Shown one piece after another: positions 47,001 to 58,649 of a DNA stretch of 64,000 bases. The translations under genes were made by a program, and so were the position numbers. How positions within the stretch are numbered: position 1 is the first letter of the stretch; every line of letters starts with the position of its first letter. The notes beneath the pieces are model-generated. The model was not told where the DNA came from, searched no databases, and saw only the letters and a program-made list of their open reading frames with translations. The DNA comes from Uranotaenia lowii (taxonomy: Eukaryota > Arthropoda > Insecta > Diptera > Culicidae): positions 124,001-188,000 of the forward strand of contig NW_026597299.1 in assembly GCF_029784155.1 (NCBI RefSeq), written 5' to 3'.

Positions 47001-48200
47001 GATGATTGTCACCTCACCTCGGAGTCACCGTGAGATTTGTCACCTTATTCCCGGAGTCGATCCGAGTAAAGTGACAGAGGTTCATTCTAGGTGAGCGACC
47101 GAATGAACACATCTGTCAAAATGGTAGAAATTGTTATGTTTTGATTAGTTTTTGCTCGCGATTCGAATTTTCCGTCCTGATTTTTGAAGTTGTTAGTGAA
47201 AATTCCGGTGCGTGAAAGACCACAAACGGGTTATATGGTGACAGCAAGGAACATAGAAGAAAAAACGCGCATTTTTGTGCCCTCAAGAGGAAAAACCTGA
47301 ATCCGGAACCTGCGGAAACAAACGCACAATTGACGGCTGCTGCTGCTTTAATCAACCAGTGCACAAAAGGCTAATCAAAGTAAATAAAATGATTTTTATT
47401 AATCAAGCATTGAACCAAATGAAAGAAGCGAATTCAATTGATTTTTATATGACGGGTTATTTTGCTTTATAACCTCCCAGGAAATTCATTGTTGTTTAAA
47501 TTTTCTGACTTGTCCCTTATTGATACCGGTAAACCTCACCTGTATCCTTCACTTGAATTCCACATTCCGTCAAAATATTTAATATTTCGAGGAAAAATCC
47601 TAATGATAATAGTGAAAGTAAACGGACTAATTACTATTATTTTATTTTCAAAGTGTTCGTGTTTTCACGTTTTTACATTTTGCAAAAAAAATTCAATAAA
47701 TAAAAAAACTTACATATTTAAAACTATCATTCTTTATCATTTAATTAACTATTTAAATGTTCTGTTAAATTTTTTTTTCGACACCACCTGAAAAGGTACC
47801 GACAATCCTCATCGATCGCCGAATTAGTTTAGCGAATCTAGATTTGTTCGTGATAATTGTTTTTTAAATGATCATACTTTAATGTTGTTGAACTTTTAGA
47901 GCCAAATTATTCCCTGTTTCATAAATTTTTCATTGAATTTCTATCTCGTCGCCACCTGAAAAGGTACCGACAATTGTCACCTAAAATCGTCACCCGAATG
48001 CGACGATTCTCACCCACGGTGACTACGAGAATAGGGTAAGAACTCACAAAGTTCATCCGAAGTGACGTTTCTCACCTAAACTGACTGCTGGAATAGAGTG
48101 ACTTGGGTGACTCTACTATCGTCACGTCACTCGAGGCGCAGAATAAGGGCCTCTGAAAACCCAAGTCGTTTCACGTCACTCGCCTCGCAGAATAAGCCCC
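44088..48200 (-). mobile_element. TIR element 'C', inverted near-identical twin of B
   Basis: It starts GGGCCTTATTCTGCGACG at 44088 and ends CTCGCAGAATAAGCCCC at 48200, the mirror of element B. The duplicated short frames (for example 44189-44434, minus, and 43584-43829, plus) are the same sequence in opposite orientation with a few substitutions. It contains the related shorter element D (46973-48151) and lacks the foldback insertion found in B. With D removed it is 2.93 kb. No transposase is visible. The pair forms a giant palindrome centred near 44010. Confidence 0.8.
46973..48151. mobile_element. Related TIR element 'D' inserted in C, TCT duplication
   Basis: GGCCCTTATTCTGCGCC at 46973 and its inverse GGCGCAGAATAAGGGCC ending at 48151 define the ends. 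TCT lies on both sides (46970-46972 and 48152-48154). Twin B has the site without the insert (GTGACTCTGAAAACCC on the minus strand near 39840), confirming the borders. Subterminal regions repeat GTGAC and GGTGAC motifs like the larger family but with different sequence, so D is a related subfamily of 1.18 kb. Frames of 65-109 codons are not recognisable. Confidence 0.85.
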
Positions 48201-48203
48201 ATT

Positions 48204-51000
48204 GTTAAAAAGTGACGGGGATTCTTTGGGAGGGTAGTGATTGTGTTTTTTGCAGTGATTTTATTTTTGCTGACATGAAGTGGAGATGGCTGGGATTCAT
48301 CGCACGCAGAAGTGGGGCTTCGCCCTGGGGCTCATGCGTACATGTGTGTATGGAAACGGAATGGGCTGAAAGGGCAAAGTCAGGGCCTCCTGTGTTGTTC
48401 TAAAATTCGAATGTACAAAATTTCACTGGTGGGCAAGGTATTAGGCGTTTTGTGTGGGGTATTGTTGATACGAGTGGAATATGAAGATGATTAGAGATGG
48501 GTTGGTAGTGAGGGTTTTTATAGTGCGTTCCCAGTTTCATGGTCTCGGAAGAGAAAATGATTACAAATTTGATTGTGCTGATAAAGAATGCATTGGGTTG
48601 AGTTTTTTTGACTTGAAATGGCGATGATAAAAATGATAAATAATTATCATATGTAGGATTTTAAATCGAAAATAAGTTTATTTGTTCATAAAAATGTTTT
48701 CAAAGTCCTTTTTTTAATGAGGAATCCCAATTCTCTTCCAAAATTTACATTTTTTAAATCAAATTCTATTACCATCGCAAGGTTTGATTTGACAGTGTTT
48801 AAATAAAAAAAAAGTTCAATAGAAAAATCAAACATTATAAAATTTATGTTTCAACAATTAGTTATCGGTTTAAATAACTATCTTTTTAAATTAAAATGTG
48901 AATCTTAAATGTGAAATAATGTGTTCCATAAATTTTTACGAGGATCTTAACGTAACGGTTCAGTTTCAATCAAACTTAATTTTTTTTTCAACCGGGGTGC
49001 AATAATAATCAAATTTTTAACTTTCAGGTCAACCAACAGGTAATGCACTTATTTATATTTCCATAAGCGTTTATTAAGGAGAAGCTTCTGCTATACTCCA
49101 TCCATTATACATATGAAAAAATCACAAATGAATCAATCATAAACTAAATACACGTCCATCTTTTATTGGACATATTAGGGTGCTAAGTTTATATAATTAA
49201 GCAATTACATATATGAAGTACCTGGATAGGTCAACAATAAAAGATGGAAAGTCTAATCATAACTACATGACCCATTTGGTCATGCGGCTATGATAAGGCG
49301 GGGCTTATTGACAAGGAAAGTTACTTCGGAATGTGCAGTTGCCATTCTGAAATGGGTTTCTGGAATTTTAATAGAGCTAACACCACCAGCACCCGCGATT
49401 GAACAATATTAATCAAATGGATTAAAATTGGTTCTTTTGCATAACATACCTGCCAGCTCAGGGGGTCGTTGGATGGATCATACATACATACATACATTTA
49501 CTATATCTCAGGCCACACAAATTTAAGAAAGCTATCTTACGCAGAAAATTGGATAAAAAATATCATCAGAGTAATAAGTTCTGGAAGTTCAAATTCGAAG
49601 TGGCAGTTTGCGAGCTTCCCATTTCTATACAGTTATGAACGGTACTGTATGTATCTAATGTTGAAAACCTATTCAAGCTTCCGTCCAAGATGTGCTTTTT
49701 TGCAGACCTAAAAATAGATATTTACTTAAGATATTTGGAATTCCAAGATTCACAACTAATAATAATGATAAATATTTTTCTCATCGAAGAATAATGACCC
49801 TAATGGGTTAAACTCCTTTAAAAAATGTTTAAAAAAATCCTAGGTCCGTGATAACCGTTTGAAACTGTTTATAACTGTTTTTCGTTTTCTTTTTCTGTGT
49901 AGTATCTAAAAAACCGAACTCTTTTTAGTTTTTATTGTCAAGTATCTACACCTCTAGTGCCCAACCAGGCCTTCAGACGAGGTCCACTAAAATTGGCATA
50001 TAATCAATACCAACCAGAATTTTACTTTTTGCGCAGAACGTTTTAAAATATGTTTACCTAACATTCCATACAAATGAAAACTGTTTTACTAGCAGTTGTC
50101 AAAAGCTAAAAATAAGAGATGTTTAAAAATATGAGAATTCAGCAAATGGACCTATTTTTCGAAAAATCTTCAATTTGGTGGCCTCAGACATCCTTGATCT
50201 AGGTATTTTTCAATCTAAAAAATTTAAATGATTTTTTGAAAAAGTCCTAAGTTAAGGCCCATTTACACTTCACGTGAAAATGAACGTGAATCTAGGTTTT
50301 TTTTAAAATAATGGAATCGGGGATGGTTGAAAAATGAAATTCCAGCCGGACTCGTTTCTTTAAACCTGATAGAAATCATTTTATTCCGATTTCATCTTTG
50401 AATCATTTACCATCGAATCCACTATGTTACAAAACCTAGTTTCTTTGCACAATTCCATACAAGTTGAAATATCTGTTATTTGTGGAACCATTTAAATAAA
50501 GTTATATAAAAATATTGCTTTGAGTTAGTTGTCAGAATTGAGGAAATAATGGTTGGAGTGTGTGAAAACTACAATCGAAATGCTGAATTATAAATTCTTT
50601 AGCCCCTATGCTTATGTTTTTTTTAAATTGTAAAAAAATGTCCCTCATTTGTAAAGTTTTTCGTAGAACAAAAGTTATTTGTAAAAAAAACTAAGCTTCT
50701 GAGAATTTTTCAACGAATAAAAAATTTTGGTTCAAGAAGTATGAAAACGTTGCATGGAGTCTGTTTTTACCTTCAAAAAGAAAAATGGCATCTCTGAAAA
50801 TTTGCTATACCGGGGGCATATTATTTTGAAGATTTGCGAACAAAATACTCGAGAACAATTTCAAGATTTCGCTATAAATTTTTCCTATGTTAAAATTCCT
50901 TTAAAAAATAACAATAATTACAAAAAATTTCAGAAAAAAAAATTAATCATAACTTTTGGCAAAAATGTTAGATGTCGAATAAAATTAAATGTTATCAATA
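48204..51000. other. Stretch without a recognised gene; small CATA run
   Basis: Sequence at 48204-48490 is G-rich and balanced with overlapping 60-63 codon frames, but no domain. A short CATA microsatellite lies at 49480-49497. Positions 49496-49517 match, over 22 nt, the restored outer junction of elements B and C. The rest is AT-rich. Confidence 0.45.
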
Positions 51001-51063
51001 AAAATTATATAGCTCTAAAAGAAAATGGAAACCCTGTAGCAAATTAACAAGAGTAGGGTAGTA

Positions 51064-51572
51064 AAGGTGTATATTCTCGATGATCATTTCTATTGAAGAC
51101 AGAATGTAGTTTTATTTTAAGTTGAGTGAAGAATGTTACTATTTAATCATTCTACAATATATTGTAGCTGCTTGGTAAAACATTAAAACTGACTTTCTTA
51201 CTCGGTGTTTATAGGTTCCAAAAATATGACGAGGCTTTACGTGGTAGAAAATAATTCATTAAGAATTGAAAAAACAATACTGAGTGTTTGAGAAAATCTG
51301 ATTCCCTTTTTAGCGGTCTGTGCGGTTTAAAGCTGCGACAACCTACGGTGATTTAAAAAACATGCTATTTGCTTAAAGCACTATTTAAACTGGAAATTCT
51401 GAATTGATTGAAAAAAAAAGCATTTTTTGATGGAAACACATCAAAATTCAAATAAATTGTCAGGGGGGGGGGGGGGGGGAATATATGGTTGAATGATTAA
51501 TATATAACTTTTTTCACTCGACTTAAAACGACATTCTGTCTTCAATAGAAATTATTATAGAGAATACACCTT
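51064..51572. mobile_element. Foldback MITE with TA duplication (inner part of a larger palindrome)
   Basis: AAGGTGTATATTCTC at 51064 is inverted at 51557-51572, followed inward by the matched TTTCTATTGAAGACAGAATG and its inverse. TA flanks both sides. Imperfect inverted similarity continues outward (CTGTAGCAAAT at 51036 against ATTTGCTACAG at 51592, and TTTTGAAGATTTG at 50824 against CAAATCTTCAAAA at about 51878). The true element may therefore span about 50.8-51.9 kb. A 19-base G run lies inside at about 51461-51479. The 97-codon plus frame at 50754-51047 lies in the left arm and is not recognisable. Confidence 0.6.
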
Positions 51573-52010
51573 TATTACTGAGATCTTGGTTATTTGCTAC
51601 AGTGTTTCCCGTTAATTCAAAGTTTATTTAAGATAATTTTTATAGCTTATTTTGGAAATTTCTTCTAAATTTAACAATTATGCAAGAATTTTTTTAATCA
51701 ACATCATTTTTTAATCAACATCATTTTTTATCAAAAATTTGAAGTTATTTTTAATATTACTTTTTTTATTTGAAGGAATCTGTGCACATTTTCGCTCAAA
51801 ACAGTAAAATTTTAAGTTCTGAATAAAAAACTAATGTAGAAAACTTGAAAATTTGACTCTTGTTTTTTTTTGCACAAATCTTCAAAAAGAAAAAAGTTTC
51901 TCTAGACACCCTGACTATTTTTTGTCCTGTATAGTGCATTGGAAATCGGAGACTCTGTCACATAAATTCCACATCAAAACCTTATTCTAATCTTTAAAAT
52001 ATTTGAAATG

Positions 52011-52900
52011 TACCGTCAAACGGGGCATCATGCAAAAGCAGGGTTAGATGCAACATTTGTATACCAAAACACTCATTCCATTTTTATTTCAGTATACTGT
52101 AATAAAGTTATCATTGAATGATAACAAATTTATGATAACAAATTTTTTAACATCGTGAAAGAGTTTTTTAAAGTTTTTGATTCTCATAACAAATTTAAAA
52201 AATCGAGCAATAGATGTACAAATTTTTACTTTTTTCGATGCCGTATAAAACTTTACCTAGTATGACAGATTGGCTTGATTATATCACCTACAAACTTTAT
52301 ATTGCTTTCATTATCCAATACCAACACTGTTGGTTTAAAATATTTCTCAGACCATCTTCAAAATTTTTAAATAAATATTTTTATAATTCAGTTAGCTGTC
52401 TGGGGCAGAATGCAACAAAATGCGAATTAGAACTAAATCTTATAAATCGCGTTTCCATATGCTGGGATATGATTGTATTGCAATATGCGTTTGTTAACAT
52501 TAAAATTTCGTCCATCCTAAGATTTATTTACATGATTTAAGATAATAGAATATTTTGTAGTATTGTTTACCCCTAAATGTATGCAGCAGATTAACACTTT
52601 TTTCTTAAAAACATTTTTGACAGAAAAAATGTAAAATTTAATTCGAACAAAACCAAAAGTTACTGCAATTGGTACTTTATGCGTTATGACATCACAAATG
52701 TATCAAAAACTATAAATTTTCAAACGTTTTCATTTGATTTTTCATTAATTACAAAGTTTGTTGCAACTTACCCCTTTATCTTAGTAGGATGAGAATCGCA
52801 TGTTTTTGTAAATTTAAAAATAACTGGTAAAACAAATATTTTTTCTGACTACGTCAATTTGGTGTCCCATCAACCTTAAAACTTTTGATATACAAGAGGT
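52011..52900. repeat. Dispersed repeat 'X', copy 2 (without hAT insertion)
   Basis: It begins TACCGTCAAACGGGGCATC, a MITE-like end, and aligns with 2575-2684 plus 5650-6130. The hAT target appears once (CTGTTGGT at about 52328). The right terminus seen in copy 1 (GCCCCTGTTGACGC) is not found here, so this copy is truncated or diverged there. A 108-codon plus frame (52214-52540) inside is probably chance, since the aligned copy does not keep it open. Confidence 0.6.
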
Positions 52901-52965
52901 ATGATTATCTGTAAGTATTAAGATTTTAGAAGCCATTGAAGTTGAAAAGTGTTGCATGTTGCCTC

Positions 52966-53279
52966 GATTGTATCCCATTTACCCGAAAACCATTGCCCAG
53001 AATGAATTTTTCCCAGAATGACAAATACCCGAAATCAAACCCCAGAATGAACCATTTCCCAGAAAAAAATTCCCCAGAATGCACCATTTACCAGAAATTT
53101 TTTTTCCCAGAATGGACCATTTCCAAGAATTTTTTCTGGAAATGGTACATTCTGCGAAAATTTTTCTGGGGAATGGTTCGTCTGGGGAAAAAAATTCTGG
53201 GGAATGGTTCTTTCTGGCGATTGGGATTCTGGGGATTTTTCATTCTGGGCAATGGTTTTCGGGTGAATGGAGTACAACC
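52966..53279. mobile_element. Palindromic MITE built of a short motif, 8-bp duplication
   Basis: GATTGTATCCCATTTACCC at 52966 and the inverse-like GGGTGAATGGAGTACAACC ending at 53279 are the ends. A perfect 8-bp duplication, GTTGCCTC, lies at 52958-52965 and 53280-53287. The whole 314 bp is a palindrome made of repeated CCCAGAATG and ACCATTTCC words on the left and their inverses on the right. Three overlapping frames of 74-162 codons here are by-products of this repetition, not genes. Confidence 0.85.
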
Positions 53280-53287
53280 GTTGCCTC

Positions 53288-55113
53288 AGTTAACGGTATT
53301 TAAGTTTTTTTGGCAACCTTTACTCAGCTTATTTGAGCTTTTGATGCACGCATTACATACAGAACTTCATTTCTTGGTTGTTGTTAGTTCTTTAGATCTA
53401 ATATTTTTTTACAAACATCCTTAGCCGACATTTTAGATTATCTGTTCTGTGTATTTTTAATAATAAAATTATGTAAAATATACATAAGTATCATTTAAAG
53501 GATATTTTATTCATGTTTTAGGATACATATATCTATTAATAAATTAAATTGTCATTTCCTGAAATTGAGCTTATACTGTACCGAGTAACCGTACAGCAGA
53601 AAGTTTTACAAGCGTCTCATTTTCTTGAGAGCATGAAATTGCTCTCATTCGCACGACGACTGACTGTGGCGCGTATGCTCTTTTGACCTTGATCCATGTA
53701 GGGGTATGGGCACATGTTTAGGTTTCCATGTGGCGGCACAACTTCGATGGAAGAGAAATAAGTAGAAAAACATGAACATTACTGACCAATCCTCGTTAAG
53801 TCAACGTTTGCAACATAAAAAATCGGTTTTAAATGAACTATCGTTTAAGAAAGAATAAAAGACACTCAAGAGTTCCCATTCATACAACGTGAATCATTGC
53901 AACAGTGTCATTTACCTACTTTGAAACAAAAACACACATTAAGGCTTTTCAAAAAATAAAAGTGCCAAAATTGTCTCTGTCCTCAAACCAAAGGAAAATG
54001 TCACGTGTTTTATATATACGACATTCAATAACGGTTTGTTTACACCATTCGGGTGTAATAAAATAGAAAAGAAAATCTCTGACCCAAGTCGGAAAAATAA
54101 AAAACACCAGCATGACATTGGGAATGACGCGTAAACCAGCAGACAATGCTCAAAAGGAGATATGATTTGTACCTGAGAAACCTTTTCGAGTGATACGTAG
54201 TGGCTTCTCGGGGCTACCTGTAGGATTTCAAGTACTTTGTTTGACTTGCTGGTGAGTAAGGCTGGCTGTTGCCAAATCTCGGATAGAAAACTTTGAGTGC
54301 GAGAAACCGTAAAAAATACGGCTAAGTAGCTTAATGTTGTTTTTACCTGTTGCTTGCTTGCTGCTTTGGGTTTTCAGGTCGATGGACCCGAGTTGTGAAA
54401 ACTAACACTAACTGCTGCATCACTCACAGGAGAGTTTTATTGGGTTGTAATTTCGTTTGTATTTATGAATGCAAAGTGTAAATTTATGACCTAGTGCCGG
54501 GCAGATGACGAGGTCAGTGCGCCGAGAGATCGGGGGTCCCAAAGTGAATCACTTATCTTGGTCAATGGGTTAGCGCATCAATGAATGAACGAATTCGATG
54601 AATCTTTCATATGTGGGCATCGTAAATACACATAAAATTGTTAATGGAGATGATTGTTTGGTGGATAAAGCATTAAATGTCATTATGTGAAAGCATGTCA
54701 TATTTCTAACACTTTGATCTCTATCATGAAGAATTGTTTTCGAAAATTGAGTTTTATCACTATACGTGGTTCAAAATATAAAACAGCTATTTTTCAAAAG
54801 TTTTTCAACTTGGAATTGGTCTAGTAACTACTATCTATCTATTAAATAAAATATCTACAATATATATTTGATTACCAGAGCTACAACAGCTTGAACACTT
54901 GTTTGAATGTATTGCAAATGATTTCTATTTAGACTTAGATCTGATTATTACATTATTTTTTTAATCACTACGTGTTTCTTAAATTGAAAGACCTCGTAAT
55001 AAACAAAATATATGCAATTGATTTTCACATAGGTCTTTAACCTACGTGCGTAGTATATGTATGATGACTTTATTTAACTTTATAAAATAAATGAACTTGG
55101 ATAATTTCAAGCG
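53288..55113. other. Stretch without a recognised gene
   Basis: Composition at 53590-54600 is more balanced and may be unique DNA. Splice-like signals on both strands near 54345-54380 do not define an exon. No transposon ends are visible. Confidence 0.4.
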
Positions 55114-55121
55114 CCCACAAC

Positions 55122-55928
55122 CAGTGTTCCGAAAATCACTCATTTTCAATGAATGTTTCTGATTGCACTTCCCACCTGAACGTACAGCGGTCGGGTTTCG
55201 TTATTGATTGCTACTGGACCTACCCGATCATCGATCGTTCAATTCATCGCTAAAATACAGATCACCTCGCACGATGCTTGCTGTCAAAACAGTGCAGCAC
55301 CATCATCAAATTAGAATCTCACCAATGCGCAATGCATATGGCGAATCTTGTTGGTCTTCGATCAGGAGTGAATGGATCAGGCAGTGAGTGAGTGATACAT
55401 GAAGCCGATCATTAGCGTATTTTGTTTGATTTGATATATAGCAAATTAATAAATTTATTTGTTATTATAACGTTTTTTAACATCAGTATGATCAAAATCA
55501 AATTGTAGTTGTGTTTGTGAGGGAAAGATGTTAACTTTCGCCGTGTTTTTCAATTTTTACAAGTTCTTTATTAAACTGTCGTCCGTCACGTTAAAACTAC
55601 TGAGAATTTATGGTGTCCCGCCCAACTGTTTGATTTTTCTCGTCCTGCAAAAAATAATTTTGAATTTCATATAATTCAGGCAGATACTGAGTGAGCTACA
55701 TTCAGAATGGATCAGTTTGTATCTCACTCATCTCCGATATGCGATGTTTGCAAAACCGATGATTCTGAATGATGCGACTCGGTTTGCATAGCTGATAGGA
55801 GCGCTGATCGAGATTGCATACCAGCCAGGCGAAGCAGTTGCGAGAGGCGCTATCCCATTATACAATCAGAATGTTTCCAACAGGAAACGCATCCTGAGTG
55901 TTTGTTTTGATTGATTTTCGGAACACTG
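55122..55928. mobile_element. hAT-like MITE, 807 bp
   Basis: CAGTGTTCCGAAAATCA at 55122 is inverted as TGATTTTCGGAACACTG ending at 55928, a perfect 17-bp terminal repeat. A perfect 8-bp duplication, CCCACAAC, flanks it at 55114-55121 and 55929-55936. CAGTG-type ends and the 8-bp target are hAT features. The interior is unusually balanced in composition for a MITE, with several TGATCG/CGATCA and GATCAGG words, and no long frame. Confidence 0.92.
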
Positions 55929-55936
55929 CCCACAAC

Positions 55937-57480
55937 TTTCAGCGTTTATGCTAAGGATAAAAGTTTTTTCTTGTTCTTTAAAACGGAAAACGATTTTTTT
56001 TATAAAATTTCAATAAGTCATGCAAACGCCATCAAATTCTAGATCACAGTTTGTGGGCAATCATGCTTCCTTAAAGTGCAATTTTCGCGCTCGGGATAGT
56101 AGCTCTGCGTGGCACAGGGAAATTGCTTAATTTTGACGAAGCTCGATTAAAAATCCTGCCGAAACTAGTAACAGTTTATTCCAACACGTAATACGGGATG
56201 GAATTTCCTCGTGTGCATAGCAATAGTGCTGAACTTCCTAGCAACAATTGTTTGTATCACGTGAAGTCCATCAGCTATCGCGCACTACTTGTCATATCGA
56301 TTCTCTATATCCTTTTCTACGGGGTGAGAATCGGTACATTTAGTTTGCATTTTCGGGCAGTTGAGGAAGACAAAAGCTACGTTAACGCAGTTAACCCTTT
56401 ACTGTTAGAAACGTAGAAAAGTTTACTACTGTAAATTTTTTTTTTCAAAAGTTCCTAAAAAGTTAAAGAAAAGCATACAAATGTGACCCATAAACTCTCC
56501 CCAAATTTGTATGATAGCCCGATAGCTTTGTAAAAGTTATGAAGCACATTCGCACATCAATTTAGTACCTTTAATTGAATTCAGCACGGTATCCTTCCGT
56601 GTTTTTTTTTATCATAATTTATGATAATTATGACACGATTATTGTCAATTGGGCAACAATAAAATTAGACAACCAAAAACTCGGGTTCCGGTTTTGTCCG
56701 CCCACCCCAGCTGAAGCTCTACTTTAAACCCAATTGGTATAATGACGGGCAACATTTAACCAATTTTATTAGATCAAATAACCATCTGACGAAACCATTT
56801 CTTGTTCGCCTCACGCATCTGAAAATATCAAATTAAGCTTTCACGCCTAGCACACCTGCTGATAGACCGCTAATGGAGTACCCACAGAAAAGAAGATGGA
56901 TTAAATCGTCCAACATCGGAATATGTACCCCCGACCAATCCCAAACGATAGTTGGCGTTGCCCGAAAGAAAGTTTCTCATATTTTCTGCATTGATGCGTT
57001 CGTCGGACGCACAAAAACTCTGACCGTATGACCACATTTCCCCCCCAAGTGATGGTAACTTTCATTTGCGCTGTGCAACTGGACTGTGGATTGCGTTTTC
57101 CGATTAGCCAGCGCCAGAGGCCAGAGCAGAGCACATGCTCAATTCCGGAGGTAAACGACACTAATCTCCGGCCGGAACCATCTCATACATCACGACGCGG
57201 TGATGAAGCCGTTCGGTTTCGTTTTATTATTTTCATATAGATACCTGGGTACGAAATTGCCCTGGTGCGGAAGAAATTAAGATTCATCGACCCCATGCAA
57301 ATGTATCAACGCACGTGGTGGTATGGATTGTTTTGGCCGTTTTGGCTTTCATTCTGGCAAAGTTAGGTTTGCCCTACGTGATGGTATTTCGCAAATAGTA
57401 TTTTTTCGCAGTCGCCGCTTTCAGACAGACGTTGACAAGAGTTGGAACTGTAATTGAACACATCGGGAGGGACTTCCAGT
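55937..57480. other. Stretch without a recognised gene; small relic of the B/C interior
   Basis: About 55 bp at 56008-56064 (AATAAGTCATGCAAACGCC and CACAGTTTGTGGGCAATC) resemble the interior of elements B and C near 42994-43045, so a relic of that family is present. Frames at 56901-57240 overlap on both strands with no domain. Confidence 0.4.
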
Positions 57481-57550
57481 ACCGTAAAATGGGGTGAATC
57501 GGGATTTTGATAGATATATTCGTTCAACATCTAAGTAAAAAGAACAGGGC
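57481..57550 (+). repeat. End fragment of a CCGTAAAACGGGG-type MITE
   Basis: TACCGTAAAATGGGGTGAAT at 57480-57499 matches the end of the MITE found in the LINE. No inverse partner was found, so only one end is present. Confidence 0.45.
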
Positions 57551-57659
57551 AAAATGGTCCAAGAAATTAAAGATATTCTGTTAAAAAGTGTCACTATTCA
57601 AAGCAGTTTGAATAAATTGTCTTTTTTTTTATCACGTTGAACGTGATAAATCCATCGTC

Positions 57660-57795
57660 TACACCCAAAATAATTTTCACTAAAAAAATAAGTGACATCT
57701 GTAGTAAATTCTCGCCATACGTAATTTCATTTGAATTTTAAGTGATGGGTCAAGTGAATTCACTTAAGTGACCGGTCAAGTGAATTACACTATGG
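57660..57795. mobile_element. Short MITE-like element with CACCCAAAATAAT end
   Basis: After TA, CACCCAAAATAATTTTCACT begins at 57662. The interior has many AAGTGA and TCACTT words, and AATTACACTA ends near 57793 with only a weak inverse match. The left end is the same as at 61659 and 61879, and the AAGTGA-rich interior is like 8830-9826, linking the two groups. Confidence 0.45.
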
Positions 57796-57799
57796 CCAC

Positions 57800-58640
57800 A
57801 GACAAACAGACGGGACACTCTATTTTCATTCTTCGCAAAACTAGCTAAGAAGCTAGGCAATGTCGCCACCAGATAGCTCTGCTTCACTTTTTTTGGAAAT
57901 CACAATTTTTCATCATGGTAGCCCTGTTTATTGTGTAATGTTTGTTTACAATTCCTTGTCGACCGAAAATTCCTTTAAAACCAAAAATCCTATTTGGAAT
58001 TGTGAAAAAAGTGTGAAAAGTTGGTAAAAAAATCGGAAGGTTTATTAGTATTTCCGGTCCCTGATCGAAGCTTATCATACATAGGCGGAAAATGGACTTC
58101 GATTAATCTTGAAATGCGGAAGGATTTTAAAAGATATTAATCGTTTTCTAAGTAGAATCGGTATGTTGTTCCTCATGATATCTAATTCTTCGAAATTTAA
58201 CATTTTCGTACTTTTTTTAGAATTGATGTAGACAGTTGATTCCAATAAATGAAGGACGATTCTTGTAGTCGGGAATCATTTGTAAGTGACTTCCAGGAAA
58301 ATTTGAAGGATACCTGAAAAACTCACATATAGACTGATGATGGCACTTTTTATATACATACATGCAATTTTCCCTGGTGATTTCCGAGTTTGCCAAACCG
58401 AGTCCAGCCAGAAAGTTACGCTAAACGCGACCAGTATTTCCAGTATTAACTTAGTCTGAGAATTATTTTTGATGTTTTCACTGCAGATCAACGAAAATCA
58501 ATCGATGGAACTCCAACAATTTAATTCGCACAAGCGCTTGTAAAAACCATTTAAAATTATTTACAAATTTAAGTAAAGAAAAGTATTTTACAAACCGATA
58601 AACTGAATTTAATTCAAATCTATTTCAACACAAAACAGGA
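57800..58640. other. AT-rich stretch without a recognised gene
   Basis: Frames of 64 and 71 codons on the minus strand have no domain. No transposon ends are seen. Confidence 0.45.
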
Positions 58641-58649
58641 TTTTGTAAT

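Noticed and set aside
49157..49247. Small inverted repeat CCATCTTTTATTG and its inverse
   Set aside because: Only about 12 paired bases around a long AT-rich loop, expected by chance in such DNA.
52936..53424. 162-codon plus-strand frame
   Set aside because: It lies over a palindromic MITE made of a repeated word; the repeated FFxxW-type residues come from that repetition.
54345..54420. Candidate exon from acceptor-like (plus) or donor-like (minus) signals around CAACAG|GTAAAA
   Set aside because: Signals exist on both strands, frames are short and nothing connects to another exon.
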